The notes: a model not told the origin generated them from the sequence alone. Positions 36,228 to 45,149 are shown, numbered from the stretch's first letter. The stretch: DNA of 64,000 nucleotides from Enhydrobacter sp. (GCA_026126105.1 JAHCJV010000004.1:62001-126000); one strand, 5' to 3'. Translations and numbers: made by a program.

Positions 36228-37488
36228 TCGACTGCTTTCCCTGATGGCGGCCCTGGCTCTTGCCGGCGCCGTTCCCGCAGCCGTTGCCCAGCAGCAGGAG
36301 GCGCCCAAGCGCCAAACCCAGAAGCCGCCGGCCAAGCCCCCGGCAAAGCCGCCCCAGGCGGCCGGCAAACCTGGGAAGAACGACCCGTCGAAGATCGAAT
36401 CGTTGCCGCCGTCTCAGATCGGCATCGGCACGCTGGCGCAGTTTGCCTTCATGATCGATCCGCAGACCTCGACCGTGCTGCTGTTCAAGGATGCCGACAA
36501 GCCGACGCATCCGTCGTCGATGGCGAAGATGATGACGATCTACATCGCCTTCGAGGAAATCGCGGCGGGACGATTGAAGCCCGACACCCGGTTCCGCGTC
36601 AGCGAGCGTGCCTATAAAATGCAGGGCTCGCGCATGTTCGTCGAGTTGAACAGTGAGGTGACGGTCGAGGATCTGATCAAGGGCATGATCGTGCTCTCCG
36701 GCAACGACGCCTGCGTCGTGATAGCGGAGGGCCTCTCCGGTACGGAGGAAGCCTTTGCCGAGCGCATGACCAAGAAGGCGAAGGAGCTCGGCATGACGGG
36801 CTCGGTCTTCAAGAATTCGTCGGGCTGGCCTGCCGAGGGTCAGGCGACGACGGCACGCGACCTCGCGCTGCTCGCCTGGCACACGATCAACGACTTTCCG
36901 AAGCTCTACCCGTACTACGCGATTACCGACTGGACCTATAACAACATCAAGCAGGCAAACCGGAACCGCCTGCTCAAGATTACCCCGGGCACCGACGGTC
37001 TCAAGACCGGCCATACCGAGGAGGGCGGCTACGGCCAGACGACATCGGCCGTACGCGACGGGCGGCGGCTGATCCTGGTGGTCAACGGCCTGACATCCAT
37101 GGCCGAGCGCGCGCAGGAAACGTCGCGCCTGATGGAGTGGGGATTTCGCGAATCGACCAACACGACCATCCTGAAGGCGGGCGATACCGTGGTCGAGGCA
37201 CCGGTATGGCTGGGCGCGCAGGAAACCGTGCCTCTGGTCGTCACGCGATCCGTGCAGATGACCAGCCCGACCGGGCAGGCGCCACAGCCGCGAATGGTCG
37301 CGCGCTTCGACGGCCCGCTTCCCGCACCGATCGTCAAGGGCACCAAGCTCGGCGTTGCGGCACTGACGCTGCCTGACGGACGGGTGATCGAGTATCCGCT
37401 CGAGGCTGGCGCCGACGTGCCGCGCCAAGGGCTTGTCGGGCGTGTCGCGACCCTGGTGCGTCACTACCTCTTCGGCTGGCTGTCGTGA
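36199..37488 (+). CDS. D-alanyl-D-alanine carboxypeptidase (DacA/PBP5 type)
   Basis: The 429-aa penicillin-binding protein removes the terminal D-Ala of muropeptides. A signal peptide (SLMAALALAGAVPAAVAQ) and a Pro/Lys-rich stretch precede the peptidase S11 domain. The active-site motifs are SMAK (near residue 106), SGN (near 167) and KTG (near 269, DGLKTGHTEEGGYG). A C-terminal beta-rich PBP5-like domain follows, ending in a possible membrane-binding helix (VATLVRHYLFGWLS). The start overlaps rlpA, and the stop overlaps tmk by four bases (GTGA). Confidence 0.93.
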   Translation: MVMPVSWRIDRLLSLMAALALAGAVPAAVAQQQEAPKRQTQKPPAKPPAKPPQAAGKPGKNDPSKIESLPPSQIGIGTLAQFAFMIDPQTSTVLLFKDADKPTHPSSMAKMMTIYIAFEEIAAGRLKPDTRFRVSERAYKMQGSRMFVELNSEVTVEDLIKGMIVLSGNDACVVIAEGLSGTEEAFAERMTKKAKELGMTGSVFKNSSGWPAEGQATTARDLALLAWHTINDFPKLYPYYAITDWTYNNIKQANRNRLLKITPGTDGLKTGHTEEGGYGQTTSAVRDGRRLILVVNGLTSMAERAQETSRLMEWGFRESTNTTILKAGDTVVEAPVWLGAQETVPLVVTRSVQMTSPTGQAPQPRMVARFDGPLPAPIVKGTKLGVAALTLPDGRVIEYPLEAGADVPRQGLVGRVATLVRHYLFGWLS

Positions 37489-38129
37489 CGGATGGGGCAC
37501 CGGCATCGGGGCGCTTCATCACACTCGAAGGCGGCGAAGGGGCCGGGAAGTCGACGCAGATCGCCCGGCTTGCCGCGTGGCTGAGAGCGCGCGGACGCGA
37601 GGTCGTGGCGACGCGGGAGCCGGGCGGCTCCCCAGGGGCCGAGATGATCCGCAAGCTTCTGGTCGAAGGCCCAGTCGAGCGTTGGGATGGCACGACCGAA
37701 GCATTGCTGCACTTCGCCGCCCGCCGCGACCATCTCCGGTCCACCGTTTGGCCGGCGCTGCAGCGCGGCGCATGGGTGATCTCCGATCGGTTCGCGGACT
37801 CGACGCGCGCGTACCAGGGTTACGGGCTTGGACTGGATCACGCGACCCTCGGCCGGCTGCAGGAGATCGCGATCGGCGGCTTTCAACCCGACCTGACGGT
37901 CATCCTCGATCTTCCCGTCGACATCGGCCTGTCCAGGGCCGCTGCCCGTCGCGGCAGCGAGACGCGCTACGAAAGCCTCCCGCGCCCCTTCCATGTGCGC
38001 GTGCAGGAAGGTTTCCGCGAAATCGCAAGATCTGAGCCCACGCGATGCGCCGTGGTCGATGGGTCCAGGGACATCGACACGGTCGCGGCCGAGATCGCCG
38101 ACTTCGTGATCGAGCGGCTCGGAGCCTGA
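37485..38129 (+). CDS. tmk: Thymidylate kinase
   Basis: Tmk (214 aa) phosphorylates dTMP to dTDP. The P-loop is EGGEGAGKSTQ, the nucleoside-binding DR motif lies in VISDRFADSTRAYQG, and the lid region has ARRGSETRYES. The GTG start overlaps the preceding stop codon. The gene is coupled to holB, three bases downstream, an arrangement common in alphaproteobacteria that links dNTP supply with the polymerase clamp loader. Confidence 0.96.
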   Translation: MTDGAPASGRFITLEGGEGAGKSTQIARLAAWLRARGREVVATREPGGSPGAEMIRKLLVEGPVERWDGTTEALLHFAARRDHLRSTVWPALQRGAWVISDRFADSTRAYQGYGLGLDHATLGRLQEIAIGGFQPDLTVILDLPVDIGLSRAAARRGSETRYESLPRPFHVRVQEGFREIARSEPTRCAVVDGSRDIDTVAAEIADFVIERLGA

Positions 38130-38132
38130 GCC

Positions 38133-39263
38133 GTGGCGCGCGGAAAGAGCAGCGTCGACCCGGCCGAGCTGGAAAAGCTCGAATGGCCGTACGACTGGCC
38201 ACCGCCATGGCGCAACGGCAAGCTGGCAGGACACGCTTCGGCCGAACGCGCACTGCTCGCGGCGCAGCAGTCAGGGAAGCTGCACCATGCGTGGTTGCTG
38301 ACGGGACCGCGCGGCGTCGGCAAGGCGACGCTGGCCTGGCGCTTCGCGCGGTTCCTGCTGGCAGGACAGCAGGGCGGACTGTTCGCGGCCGCACCGGACA
38401 CGCTGGACGTGGCGCACGACGCCCCGGGACGCGCCCTGGTCGATGCGCGCACCCATCCTGACCTTTTCCATTTGCGGCGCACGCTTCATCCCAAGGAGGC
38501 CCGCATCCAGAACGAGATCACGATCGACGACGTGCGCGGCCTCGGCGAGTTCATGCACATGACGCCGTCGATGGGCGATTGGCGCGTCGCCATCGTCGAT
38601 GCCGCCGACGAGATGAACCGCAACAGCACAAACGCGATGCTGAAGGTCCTGGAGGAACCGCCGCCGAACGCCGTGCTGCTGATCGTCGCCCATGCGCCGG
38701 GCCGACTGCTGCCGACCATCCGCTCCCGCTGCCGGCGTCTCGCGCTGCAGCCGCTTGCCGACGACACCGTGATCAGACTTCTGGCGGACCATGCGCCCGG
38801 AACGGCGCCGGAAGAGAGGAGGGCGCTCGCCCGTCTGGCGGAAGGCAGCGTCGGGCGCGCGCTCGAGCTCGCCAACGCCGGCAGCCTCGGCCTGTATCGC
38901 GAAATGGTCGAGGTGCTCGCAACGCTTCCCGAGCTCGACATGCCGCGCCTGCACGGTTTTGCCGAGAAGTTCTCGCGGCGCGGCGAAGAGGCCAATGCCG
39001 ACTGGCGCTCCTTCAACTACCTTTTCGATCGGTGGTTCAAGGGCTTGGCGCGAAGCTGGGCAGTGACCTCGGAAGATCCGCCGATCGTTGCGGCGGAAAG
39101 CGGCGTGCACCGAAAACTGCTCGCCGCAGCCAGCCTTGATCGCTGGATCGAGGCATGGGAAAAGATCGCCCGCTTGTTGTCGGGCGCCGATCCTCCAATG
39201 AATCTGGACCGCAAGCAGACGGTGCTCAACAGCTTCCTGATTTTCCAATCGGTGATGCGCTGA
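38133..39263 (+). CDS. holB: DNA polymerase III subunit delta' (HolB)
   Basis: A clamp-loader AAA+ subunit of 376 aa. The P-loop-like motif GPRGVGKATL has Ala where ATPases have Ser/Thr, consistent with a delta' subunit that does not hydrolyse ATP. NAMLKVLEEPPPNAVLLIV and the SRC motif (TIRSRCRRLALQPL) are typical. The N terminus has about 40 residues before the P-loop module. The start is a GTG. It sits between tmk and metG in one operon. Confidence 0.92.
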   Translation: MARGKSSVDPAELEKLEWPYDWPPPWRNGKLAGHASAERALLAAQQSGKLHHAWLLTGPRGVGKATLAWRFARFLLAGQQGGLFAAAPDTLDVAHDAPGRALVDARTHPDLFHLRRTLHPKEARIQNEITIDDVRGLGEFMHMTPSMGDWRVAIVDAADEMNRNSTNAMLKVLEEPPPNAVLLIVAHAPGRLLPTIRSRCRRLALQPLADDTVIRLLADHAPGTAPEERRALARLAEGSVGRALELANAGSLGLYREMVEVLATLPELDMPRLHGFAEKFSRRGEEANADWRSFNYLFDRWFKGLARSWAVTSEDPPIVAAESGVHRKLLAAASLDRWIEAWEKIARLLSGADPPMNLDRKQTVLNSFLIFQSVMR

Positions 39264-39294
39264 CGGCGACGGCGGCGACCGGAGTTCAGTGATC

Positions 39295-40842
39295 ATGTCG
39301 AGCCGCACCTACTACGTCACCACGCCAATCTACTACGTCAACGACGTGCCCCATATCGGGCATGCCTACACCAGCCTCGCCTGCGACGTGCTCGCACGCT
39401 TCAAGCGGCTTGACGGCTATGACGTTCATTTCCTGACCGGCACCGACGAGCACGGTCAGAAGGTCGAGAAGGCCGCGGCCGCCGCAGGCCTGTCGCCGCA
39501 GCAGTTCACCGACAAGGTGAGCCAGTCGTTTCGCGATCTGGTCCACAAGATGAACTACAGCCCCGACAACTTCATTCGCACCACCGAGCCGCGGCATTAC
39601 CGATCCTGCCAGGCGCTGTGGGAGAAGCTTGTCGCCGCCGGCGACATCTACCTGGGAAGCTATGCCGGCTGGTACTCGGTGCGGGACGAAACCTATTTCG
39701 TCGAAGGCGAGACCGAAGTCGGGGCCGACGGCAAGCGGCGGGCGACGGCGACCGGCGCCGAGGTCGAATGGGTCGAGGAACCGTCCTACTTCTTCAAGCT
39801 CTCGGCCTGGGCCGACCGGCTGCTCGAATTCTACGAAAAGAACCCGCGCTTCATCGGACCGGACAGCCGGCGCAACGAGATCCTGAGCTTCGTGAGGGGC
39901 GGCCTGCAGGATCTCTCGGTGTCGCGCACCAGCTTTGCGTGGGGCGTGCCGGTGCCGGGCGATCCCAAACACATCATGTATGTCTGGCTCGACGCGCTCA
40001 CGAATTACATCACGGAGTGCGGTTATCCGGACACCAGTGGCCCGCTCTGGAAGTACTGGCCAGCCGACCTGCACATGGTCGGCAAGGACATCATCCGCTT
40101 CCACTGCGTGTTCTGGCCGGCCTTCCTCATGGCCGCGGGTCTCGCGCCGCCGCAGCGGGTCTTCGCGCACGGCTGGTGGACGAACGAGGGCGAGAAGATC
40201 TCCAAATCGCTGGGCAACGTGATCGATCCTGTGGACCTGGTGGATGCCTACGGTCTCGATGCCGTGCGCTACTTCCTGCTGCGCGAGGTGCCGTTCGGAA
40301 ACGATGGCGACTTCCAGAAGCGCGCCCTGATCGGCCGCCTCAATGGCGATCTTGCCAACGCCTACGGCAATCTTTGCCAGAGGGTACTGTCGATCGTGGC
40401 CAAGAGCTGCGGCGAAAAGGTCCCGCCGAAGGGGACAGTGACCGGACCGGACAATGCGCTGCTCGGGCGTGCCGGGGGCCTGCTGGCAATCGTGCGGGCG
40501 GAACTCGACGAGCAATCCTTCCACCGGGCGCTCACCCAGATCTGGGAAGTGATCGGCGATGCCAACCGCTATGTCGACGCCCAGGCGCCGTGGGCGTTGG
40601 CCAAGACCGATCCCGTCCGACGCGACACGGTGATGTGGGTGCTGTCAGAGACGATCCGGCGGGTCACCCTGCTGATCCAGCCCTTCATGCCCGATTCGAC
40701 GGCCAGGATACTCGACCAGCTCGGGGTGCCTGCGGAGCGCAGGACATTCAGCTCGTTCGATATCGAGCTGCAGCCGGGCACGAGCCTGCCAAAGCCCCAG
40801 GGTGTGTTCCCGCGCTATGTCGAACCCAAGGCGGCCGCCTGA
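39295..40842 (+). CDS. metG: Methionyl-tRNA synthetase
   Basis: MetRS (515 aa) charges tRNA-Met. The class I signatures are HIGH in VPHIGHAYT and KISKS in EKISKSLGNVIDP. The FLTGTDEHGQKVEKAA and YVWLDALTNYI segments match MetRS. The zinc-knuckle cysteines of the E. coli-type enzyme are absent and there is no C-terminal tRNA-binding (Arc1p-like) domain, so it is the shorter alphaproteobacterial form. I chose ATG 39295; an in-frame GTG two codons earlier is possible. Its stop overlaps the tatD start (TGATG). Confidence 0.96.
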   Translation: MSSRTYYVTTPIYYVNDVPHIGHAYTSLACDVLARFKRLDGYDVHFLTGTDEHGQKVEKAAAAAGLSPQQFTDKVSQSFRDLVHKMNYSPDNFIRTTEPRHYRSCQALWEKLVAAGDIYLGSYAGWYSVRDETYFVEGETEVGADGKRRATATGAEVEWVEEPSYFFKLSAWADRLLEFYEKNPRFIGPDSRRNEILSFVRGGLQDLSVSRTSFAWGVPVPGDPKHIMYVWLDALTNYITECGYPDTSGPLWKYWPADLHMVGKDIIRFHCVFWPAFLMAAGLAPPQRVFAHGWWTNEGEKISKSLGNVIDPVDLVDAYGLDAVRYFLLREVPFGNDGDFQKRALIGRLNGDLANAYGNLCQRVLSIVAKSCGEKVPPKGTVTGPDNALLGRAGGLLAIVRAELDEQSFHRALTQIWEVIGDANRYVDAQAPWALAKTDPVRRDTVMWVLSETIRRVTLLIQPFMPDSTARILDQLGVPAERRTFSSFDIELQPGTSLPKPQGVFPRYVEPKAAA

Positions 40843-41660
40843 TGCTGATCGACAGCCATTGTCATCTGGATTTCCCGCAGCTCGCCGCTGACGAGACCGG
40901 CGTCCTGGCCCGCGCCCGCGCGGCCGGCGTGGCGGGGATGCTGACCATTGGCACACGGCTCGATCAGTTCGAGCGTGTCCGGGCCATTGCCGAGCGCCAC
41001 GAGAACGTCTGGTGCTCTGTTGGAGTCCATCCGCACGAGGCGAAGGAGGAGGGGCAGCGCACGCCGGAACGGCTGATCGAGGCGGCGCTGCATCCCAAGG
41101 TGGTCGGCATCGGCGAAACCGGCCTCGACTTCTACTACGAGCACAGCCCGCGCGCCGAACAGGCCGAGAGTTTCCGCGCCCATATCGCGGCGTCGCGCCA
41201 GACCGGCCTGCCCCTGATTGTCCATACTCGCGATGCCGATCGGGAAACCGGCGACATGCTGGAGGAAGAATACGCCAAGGGCGCCTTCCCCGGCCTGATC
41301 CATTGCTTCAGCTCCGGGCCCGATGTCGCGCGCCGTGCGCTTGCGCTCGGCATGTCGATCTCGATCTCCGGTATCGTGACCTTCAAGGCAGCCGACAGCC
41401 TGCGGACCATCGTGCGCGACATTCCGCTCGACCGGCTGCTGGTCGAGACGGATGCCCCCTACCTCGCGCCCATACCGAAGCGGGGAAAGACCAACGAGCC
41501 GGCGTTCGTGGCGCATACCGCCGCCAAGGTAGCCGAGTTGAAGGGAATCTCGGTGGCGGAGCTCGAGGCTGCGACGACGGGCAATTTCTTCCGGCTGTTC
41601 GCGAAGGCTCGGAACGCCTCGGCACAAGCCGTCCAGACGGAGCGGCCCGCGTGCGGGTGA
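40842..41660 (+). CDS. TatD-family metal-dependent hydrolase
   Basis: The 272-aa TIM-barrel enzyme shows the TatD metal ligands: HCH in IDSHCHLDFP, Glu in IGETGLDFYYE, His in VHTRDAD, His in IHCFSS and Asp in VETDAPYLAP. Family members are DNases acting from the 3' end or with repair roles. It lies in the same position behind metG as in many alphaproteobacteria and overlaps both neighbours, so translation is coupled. Confidence 0.93.
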   Translation: MLIDSHCHLDFPQLAADETGVLARARAAGVAGMLTIGTRLDQFERVRAIAERHENVWCSVGVHPHEAKEEGQRTPERLIEAALHPKVVGIGETGLDFYYEHSPRAEQAESFRAHIAASRQTGLPLIVHTRDADRETGDMLEEEYAKGAFPGLIHCFSSGPDVARRALALGMSISISGIVTFKAADSLRTIVRDIPLDRLLVETDAPYLAPIPKRGKTNEPAFVAHTAAKVAELKGISVAELEAATTGNFFRLFAKARNASAQAVQTERPACG

Positions 41661-42418
41661 CGATCCTGGGCTGCGGTACCTCGGGCGGCGTGCCGCGACT
41701 CGGCGGCAAGGACGGCATGGGCGAGTGGGGAGCGGCCGACCCGGCTGACGCCCGAAACCGGCGCACCCGTTGCTCGATCCTGGTCGAGGACAACGGGAAG
41801 ACCGTGCTGGTCGACACGTCACCCGACGTACGGGCTCAGTTGCTGAGGGCACGGGTCGAGAAGGTCGACGCGGTGATCTGGAGCCACGAGCACGCCGACC
41901 AGGTTCACGGGATCGACGACCTTCGGCCCTACACGTTCCGCACCGGTGCGATCGAGGCCTGGGCGGACCGCCGCACCCTCGGCATCCTGAAACGCCGCTT
42001 CGACTACGTCTTTGCGACCGAGAACATCTATCACGCACTCTATCGGGTGCGGGAGATAGAAGGGCCCTTCACCGCGGCCGGCACCGTTGCCGTCACGCCG
42101 ATTCCGCTCGATCACGGCTCGGTTCAGTCGCTCGGCTTCCGCTTCGGCGACATCGTCTACGCGAACGATGTCGTGCGCGTGCCGGAAGAGGCATTCTCGC
42201 TGATGCGGGGTGCCGCGGTGATGATCGTCGATGCGATGCGTTACCGGCCGCACCCGACACACGCCCACCTCGACCTCGCGTTGGAATGGATCGAGCGGAT
42301 CGGACCGGAGCGAGCCTTTCTCACGAACCTGCATGTCGACATGGACTATGCCGAACTCGACCGGCGAACGCCCAAGTACGTGCATCCGTGCTATGACGGG
42401 ATGGTAATTGAACCTTAA
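41651..42418 (+). CDS. MBL-fold metal-dependent hydrolase (PhnP-like)
   Basis: A metallo-beta-lactamase-fold hydrolase of 255 aa starting VRVTILGCGTSGGVPRLG, the typical beginning of the PhnP-like cyclic phosphodiesterase branch. The metal motif is SHEHADQVHGIDDL, and later ligands are probably His in LDHGSVQ, Asp in VDAMRYRPHPTHAHLD and the following His. Start 41651 (GTG) overlaps tatD by ten bases; a GTG at 41657 overlaps by four. The substrate is unknown; carbon-phosphorus lyase genes are absent here, so it is not a dedicated phosphonate enzyme. Confidence 0.9.
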   Translation: MRVTILGCGTSGGVPRLGGKDGMGEWGAADPADARNRRTRCSILVEDNGKTVLVDTSPDVRAQLLRARVEKVDAVIWSHEHADQVHGIDDLRPYTFRTGAIEAWADRRTLGILKRRFDYVFATENIYHALYRVREIEGPFTAAGTVAVTPIPLDHGSVQSLGFRFGDIVYANDVVRVPEEAFSLMRGAAVMIVDAMRYRPHPTHAHLDLALEWIERIGPERAFLTNLHVDMDYAELDRRTPKYVHPCYDGMVIEP

Positions 42419-42425
42419 TTCAAGG

Positions 42426-42446
42426 GATTAGGAATGAAACCTAATC
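42426..42446 (+). promoter_or_regulatory. Hairpin with the start codon in its loop
   Basis: GATTAGG (42426-42432) pairs perfectly with CCTAATC (42440-42446), leaving the loop AATGAAA, which contains the ATG at 42434. The AGG just before the ATG is in the stem. The structure could limit translation from this start. Confidence 0.5.
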
Positions 42447-43129
42447 TGACAATTGAAATAGGACAAAAGGTGGCCAGCCGGCGCGCCTTGCTCTTCGGAG
42501 CAGCGGCGCTGGCGCTTCTGCCAGTGTCCACCCGCGCGAAAGGCGATCTAGACGCCGGCGGCTCGACCTTTCGAGACTTTGCCGTAGCCGATCAGGGGTC
42601 CAGCTTCCAGAAAGTCGATCCGATGATCGGCAGCGGCGCGGTGCCCACTCAGGCGCGCGTGCTGAGCGTCGACAACGCCGGAGGCTTTGCCCGAATCAGG
42701 TTCGATGCGATCCGGGTCGAGGTCACCATGCCATTGGGCTGGCAGGCCAATGAGGACTGGGAACGCGGCATTGGCTTCAGCAGCGACAAGCGCTTTCGCC
42801 TCATCGTCTGGCGCGTCGATTTCGCCTATGAAGGCGTCAACGACGCCGAGCATTATGCAGCAACCAAGATCGGTGCCATCAAGGCCCGCAAACCGGGGAT
42901 CGAGGCTCAGGCCCGGAAGCTCAGCGACGGCTCCTTCCTCATCGTCTACCGGAACGTGCCGGCCGGATCAGGCGACGCCGAAACCCGTGTGGTATACGAT
43001 CTTGTGGTGCCACGACCGGGCAGGCCGAAGGAGGGCGTGCTGTTGACTCTGGGGGTTTCCGCGAGCGATTCGGAGCGTGGCCTCAGGCTTCTGGCGCTTC
43101 TTAGGCCAAGTATCAGGATCGACTGGTAA
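42434..43129 (+). CDS. Exported protein of unknown function
   Basis: The 231-aa protein has a signal peptide with a twin-arginine-like pair (VASRRALLFGAAALALLPVS). The mature part is beta-rich, includes IRVEVTMPLGWQANEDWERG and LIVWRVDFAYEGVNDAEHYA, and resembles no family I know. It lies in an otherwise conserved neighbourhood, between the MBL hydrolase and mazG, and both its flanks are unusually AT-rich, suggesting insertion. A GTG at 42470, with AGGA nearby, is an alternative start giving VASRRALLFG and would leave the hairpin at 42426-42446 in the leader. Confidence 0.75.
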   Translation: MKPNLTIEIGQKVASRRALLFGAAALALLPVSTRAKGDLDAGGSTFRDFAVADQGSSFQKVDPMIGSGAVPTQARVLSVDNAGGFARIRFDAIRVEVTMPLGWQANEDWERGIGFSSDKRFRLIVWRVDFAYEGVNDAEHYAATKIGAIKARKPGIEAQARKLSDGSFLIVYRNVPAGSGDAETRVVYDLVVPRPGRPKEGVLLTLGVSASDSERGLRLLALLRPSIRIDW

Positions 43130-43185
43130 ACATATGGATAATCTAAGATATCTTTATTTGTCATAATATATATTATACGATAATC
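43130..43185 (+). promoter_or_regulatory. AT-rich leader of mazG with two palindromes
   Basis: These 56 bases are roughly 80 percent AT in a GC-rich genome. They hold AAGATATCTT (43145-43154) and ATAATATATATTAT (43163-43176), both perfect palindromes. No Shine-Dalgarno sequence precedes the mazG ATG. It probably contains the mazG promoter, and the palindromes could bind a regulator or a nucleoid protein. Confidence 0.5.
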
Positions 43186-44013
43186 ATGAGCGAGCGTCCG
43201 TCCATCGAATCGCTTCCCAAAGAGCCTTTGAAGCGTCTTCTCGCGGTCATGGCCTGGCTGCGCGACCGCCGCCATGGCTGTCCCTGGGACATCGACCAGA
43301 CCTTCCGAACGATTGCGCCGTACACCATCGAAGAAGCCTACGAGGTCGCCGACGCGATAGAACGTGACGACCTGCCGGGGCTGAAGGAAGAGCTGGGCGA
43401 TCTGCTGCTGCAGGTCGTCTACCATTCCCAGATGGCCCGCGAGACCGGTGCCTTCGACTTCGACGACGTCGCTGCTGCGATCGCCGACAAGATGGTCGAC
43501 CGCCACCCCCACGTTTTCGGCGACCTCAGGATTGCAGATGCCGAGGCCCAGACGGTCTCCTGGGAGGCGCGCAAGGCAGCCGAGCGGGCGAAGAAGGCGG
43601 GCGGCGCCGAGCCAACTGGGACACTGGACGGGGTGGCTCGCGCCCTTCCCGCCCTCCTGCGCGCCGAGAAGATCCAGAAGCGCGCCGCGCGGGTTGGCTT
43701 CGACTGGACCAGCATCGGGCCTGTGATCGACAAGATCGAAGAGGAGCTGGGCGAATTGCGGGCCGAACTGGATGCCGGGAAACCCGATCACGGCCGGATA
43801 GAGGACGAGCTCGGTGATGTGCTCTTCGCCCTCGCCAACCTGGCCCGCCACTGCAAGGTCGATCCCGAAGCCGCCCTGCGGTCGACCAACGACAAGTTCG
43901 AAAGACGCTTCCGCTACGTCGAGCAGCAGCTCGCCCTGGATGGTCGCAAGCCGGCCGAGGCAACGCTCGAGGAGATGGAAGCGCTGTGGCAGAACGCCAA
44001 GACGAAAGCCTGA
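43186..44013 (+). CDS. mazG: Nucleoside triphosphate pyrophosphohydrolase MazG
   Basis: MazG (275 aa) hydrolyses NTPs to NMP and pyrophosphate, clearing abnormal nucleotides. Both tandem MazG domains are present: the N-terminal one with MAWLRDRRHGCPWDIDQTF and EEAYEVADAIE followed by EELGDLLLQVVYH, the C-terminal one with IEEELGELRAEL and EDELGDVLFALANLARH. The metal-binding Glu and Asp are all visible. The ATG at 43186 is the only reasonable start although it lacks a ribosome site. Confidence 0.94.
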   Translation: MSERPSIESLPKEPLKRLLAVMAWLRDRRHGCPWDIDQTFRTIAPYTIEEAYEVADAIERDDLPGLKEELGDLLLQVVYHSQMARETGAFDFDDVAAAIADKMVDRHPHVFGDLRIADAEAQTVSWEARKAAERAKKAGGAEPTGTLDGVARALPALLRAEKIQKRAARVGFDWTSIGPVIDKIEEELGELRAELDAGKPDHGRIEDELGDVLFALANLARHCKVDPEAALRSTNDKFERRFRYVEQQLALDGRKPAEATLEEMEALWQNAKTKA

Positions 44014-44033
44014 AACCTCCGCCTAGGCTTTCG
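44003..44033. terminator. Shared hairpin between convergent mazG and phosphatase gene
   Basis: CGAAAGCCT (44003-44011) and AGGCTTTCG (44025-44033) form a perfect 9-bp stem with a 13-nt loop. The stem includes the last codons of both convergent genes and one base of the mazG stop. There is no T-run; it could serve as a two-way terminator. Confidence 0.5.
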
Positions 44034-44856
44034 GCGCCAGCAGCGGCAATTCGACCAGCTCGAGGACTGCCTTTGCCTCTGCCACGACGTCCGAGGACGG
44101 AGCGGCGATGATGCCTGCGTCCAGGCGGCCCGCCGGTCGATATGGCTCGCCATTGAAGCGTACCGCCCGCCCGCCGGCTTCCGCCAACATCAGCGCCCCG
44201 GCGGCATGGTCCCAGGGCTTTGTCATTCGATAGAGGCTAAAGTCGAAAGTGCCTCTCAGGATCTCGATATATTCCCGACCGGCGCAACTGAGCGTGGTCA
44301 GTTCACCCAGTCTCTGACGTTGGCGGGGCGTCAACTGCCGGTCGATCTCCTTGCGGACCCGATAGCTGGCAAGACCTCTCGGCGGCCGGTCTGGCGCCTT
44401 ACCGAGGATCGGAACACCATCGAGCGTCGTGCCCTGACCCTTGAGTGCGATCGCCAGCCGGTCGTTCGGCACGTCGAGTATCCAGCCGCCGACCGTCTCC
44501 CGATCGTGAACCAGCGCGACAATGATGGCGAAGCGGTCGCGCCCGGCGGCGAAATTGCTGGTTCCGTCGAGCGGATCGACGATCCAGCAGGTTTCGCCCG
44601 TCCGGGCGATCAGCTCGACCAATCCGGCATCGCCCTCCACTGCTTCCTCGCCCACCACCGGCACGCCGGGGAGGATTTTGGCCAGCCCGCTGGCGAGCCG
44701 CTGCTCGGCGGCGAGATCGGCCACGGTGACGAAATCGCCCGGGCGCTTCTGGCGGATGTCTTCCTTTGCGAGGTTTCGGAACCGGGGCAGCAGTTCGGCT
44801 GCCGCCGTCTCGCGCATCAGCTCGGCGACCCGCTGCGAATCGCCGGGCTTGAGCAT
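44023..44856 (-). CDS. Inositol monophosphatase-family protein (CysQ/SuhB-like)
   Basis: The 277-aa protein carries the lithium-sensitive phosphatase motifs: GEEAVEGDAGL (metal Glu), WIVDPLDGTSNF (DPxDGT) and KPWDHAAGALMLAEAGG (WDxAAG). Family members dephosphorylate inositol phosphates or 3'-phosphoadenosine nucleotides, and the sequence does not decide between them. Start 44856 (MLKPGDSQRVAEL) follows directly on the groES stop, so it is probably the last gene of the leftward hfq-hflX-groES run. Confidence 0.85.
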   Translation of the reverse strand: MLKPGDSQRVAELMRETAAAELLPRFRNLAKEDIRQKRPGDFVTVADLAAEQRLASGLAKILPGVPVVGEEAVEGDAGLVELIARTGETCWIVDPLDGTSNFAAGRDRFAIIVALVHDRETVGGWILDVPNDRLAIALKGQGTTLDGVPILGKAPDRPPRGLASYRVRKEIDRQLTPRQRQRLGELTTLSCAGREYIEILRGTFDFSLYRMTKPWDHAAGALMLAEAGGRAVRFNGEPYRPAGRLDAGIIAAPSSDVVAEAKAVLELVELPLLAPKA

Positions 44857-44861
44857 TCGCG

Positions 44862-45149
44862 TCAGCCGAGAATGCCGAAAAGATCCTCTTCCTTCAGGAT
44901 CACGTGGTCGGCGCCATTGAGCTTGACCTCGGTGCCCGACCACTTGCCGTAGATCACCTTGTCTCCGACCTTGACGTCGAGCGGCTGCAGGCGGCCGTCC
45001 TCGAGGCGCTTGCCCTTTCCGACCGCGATCACCTCGCCCTGCATCGGCTTTTCCTGCGCCGTGTCGGGGATGATGATGCCCGACTTCGTCTTGGTCTCGG
45101 CGGTCATCGGCTTGAGCAGCAAACGATCATGCAACGGCTTGAAATTCAT
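44862..45149 (-). CDS. groES: Co-chaperonin GroES, without adjacent groEL
   Basis: The 95-aa protein is a full-length Gro[22 protein letters not shown] at the start, a mobile loop with [16 protein letters not shown], and the C-terminal [13 protein letters not shown]. It caps the GroEL folding chamber. AAGGGGAAA lies before the start. In most genomes groES is followed by groEL, but here the next gene is a phosphatase, so this is an orphan and perhaps a second copy. No CIRCE element (the inverted heat-shock operator) was seen in the 56 bases upstream. Confidence 0.95.
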   Translation of the reverse strand: MNFKPLHDRLLLKPMTAETKTKSGIIIPDTAQEKPMQGEVIAVGKGKRLEDGRLQPLDVKVGDKVIYGKWSGTEVKLNGADHVILKEEDLFGILG

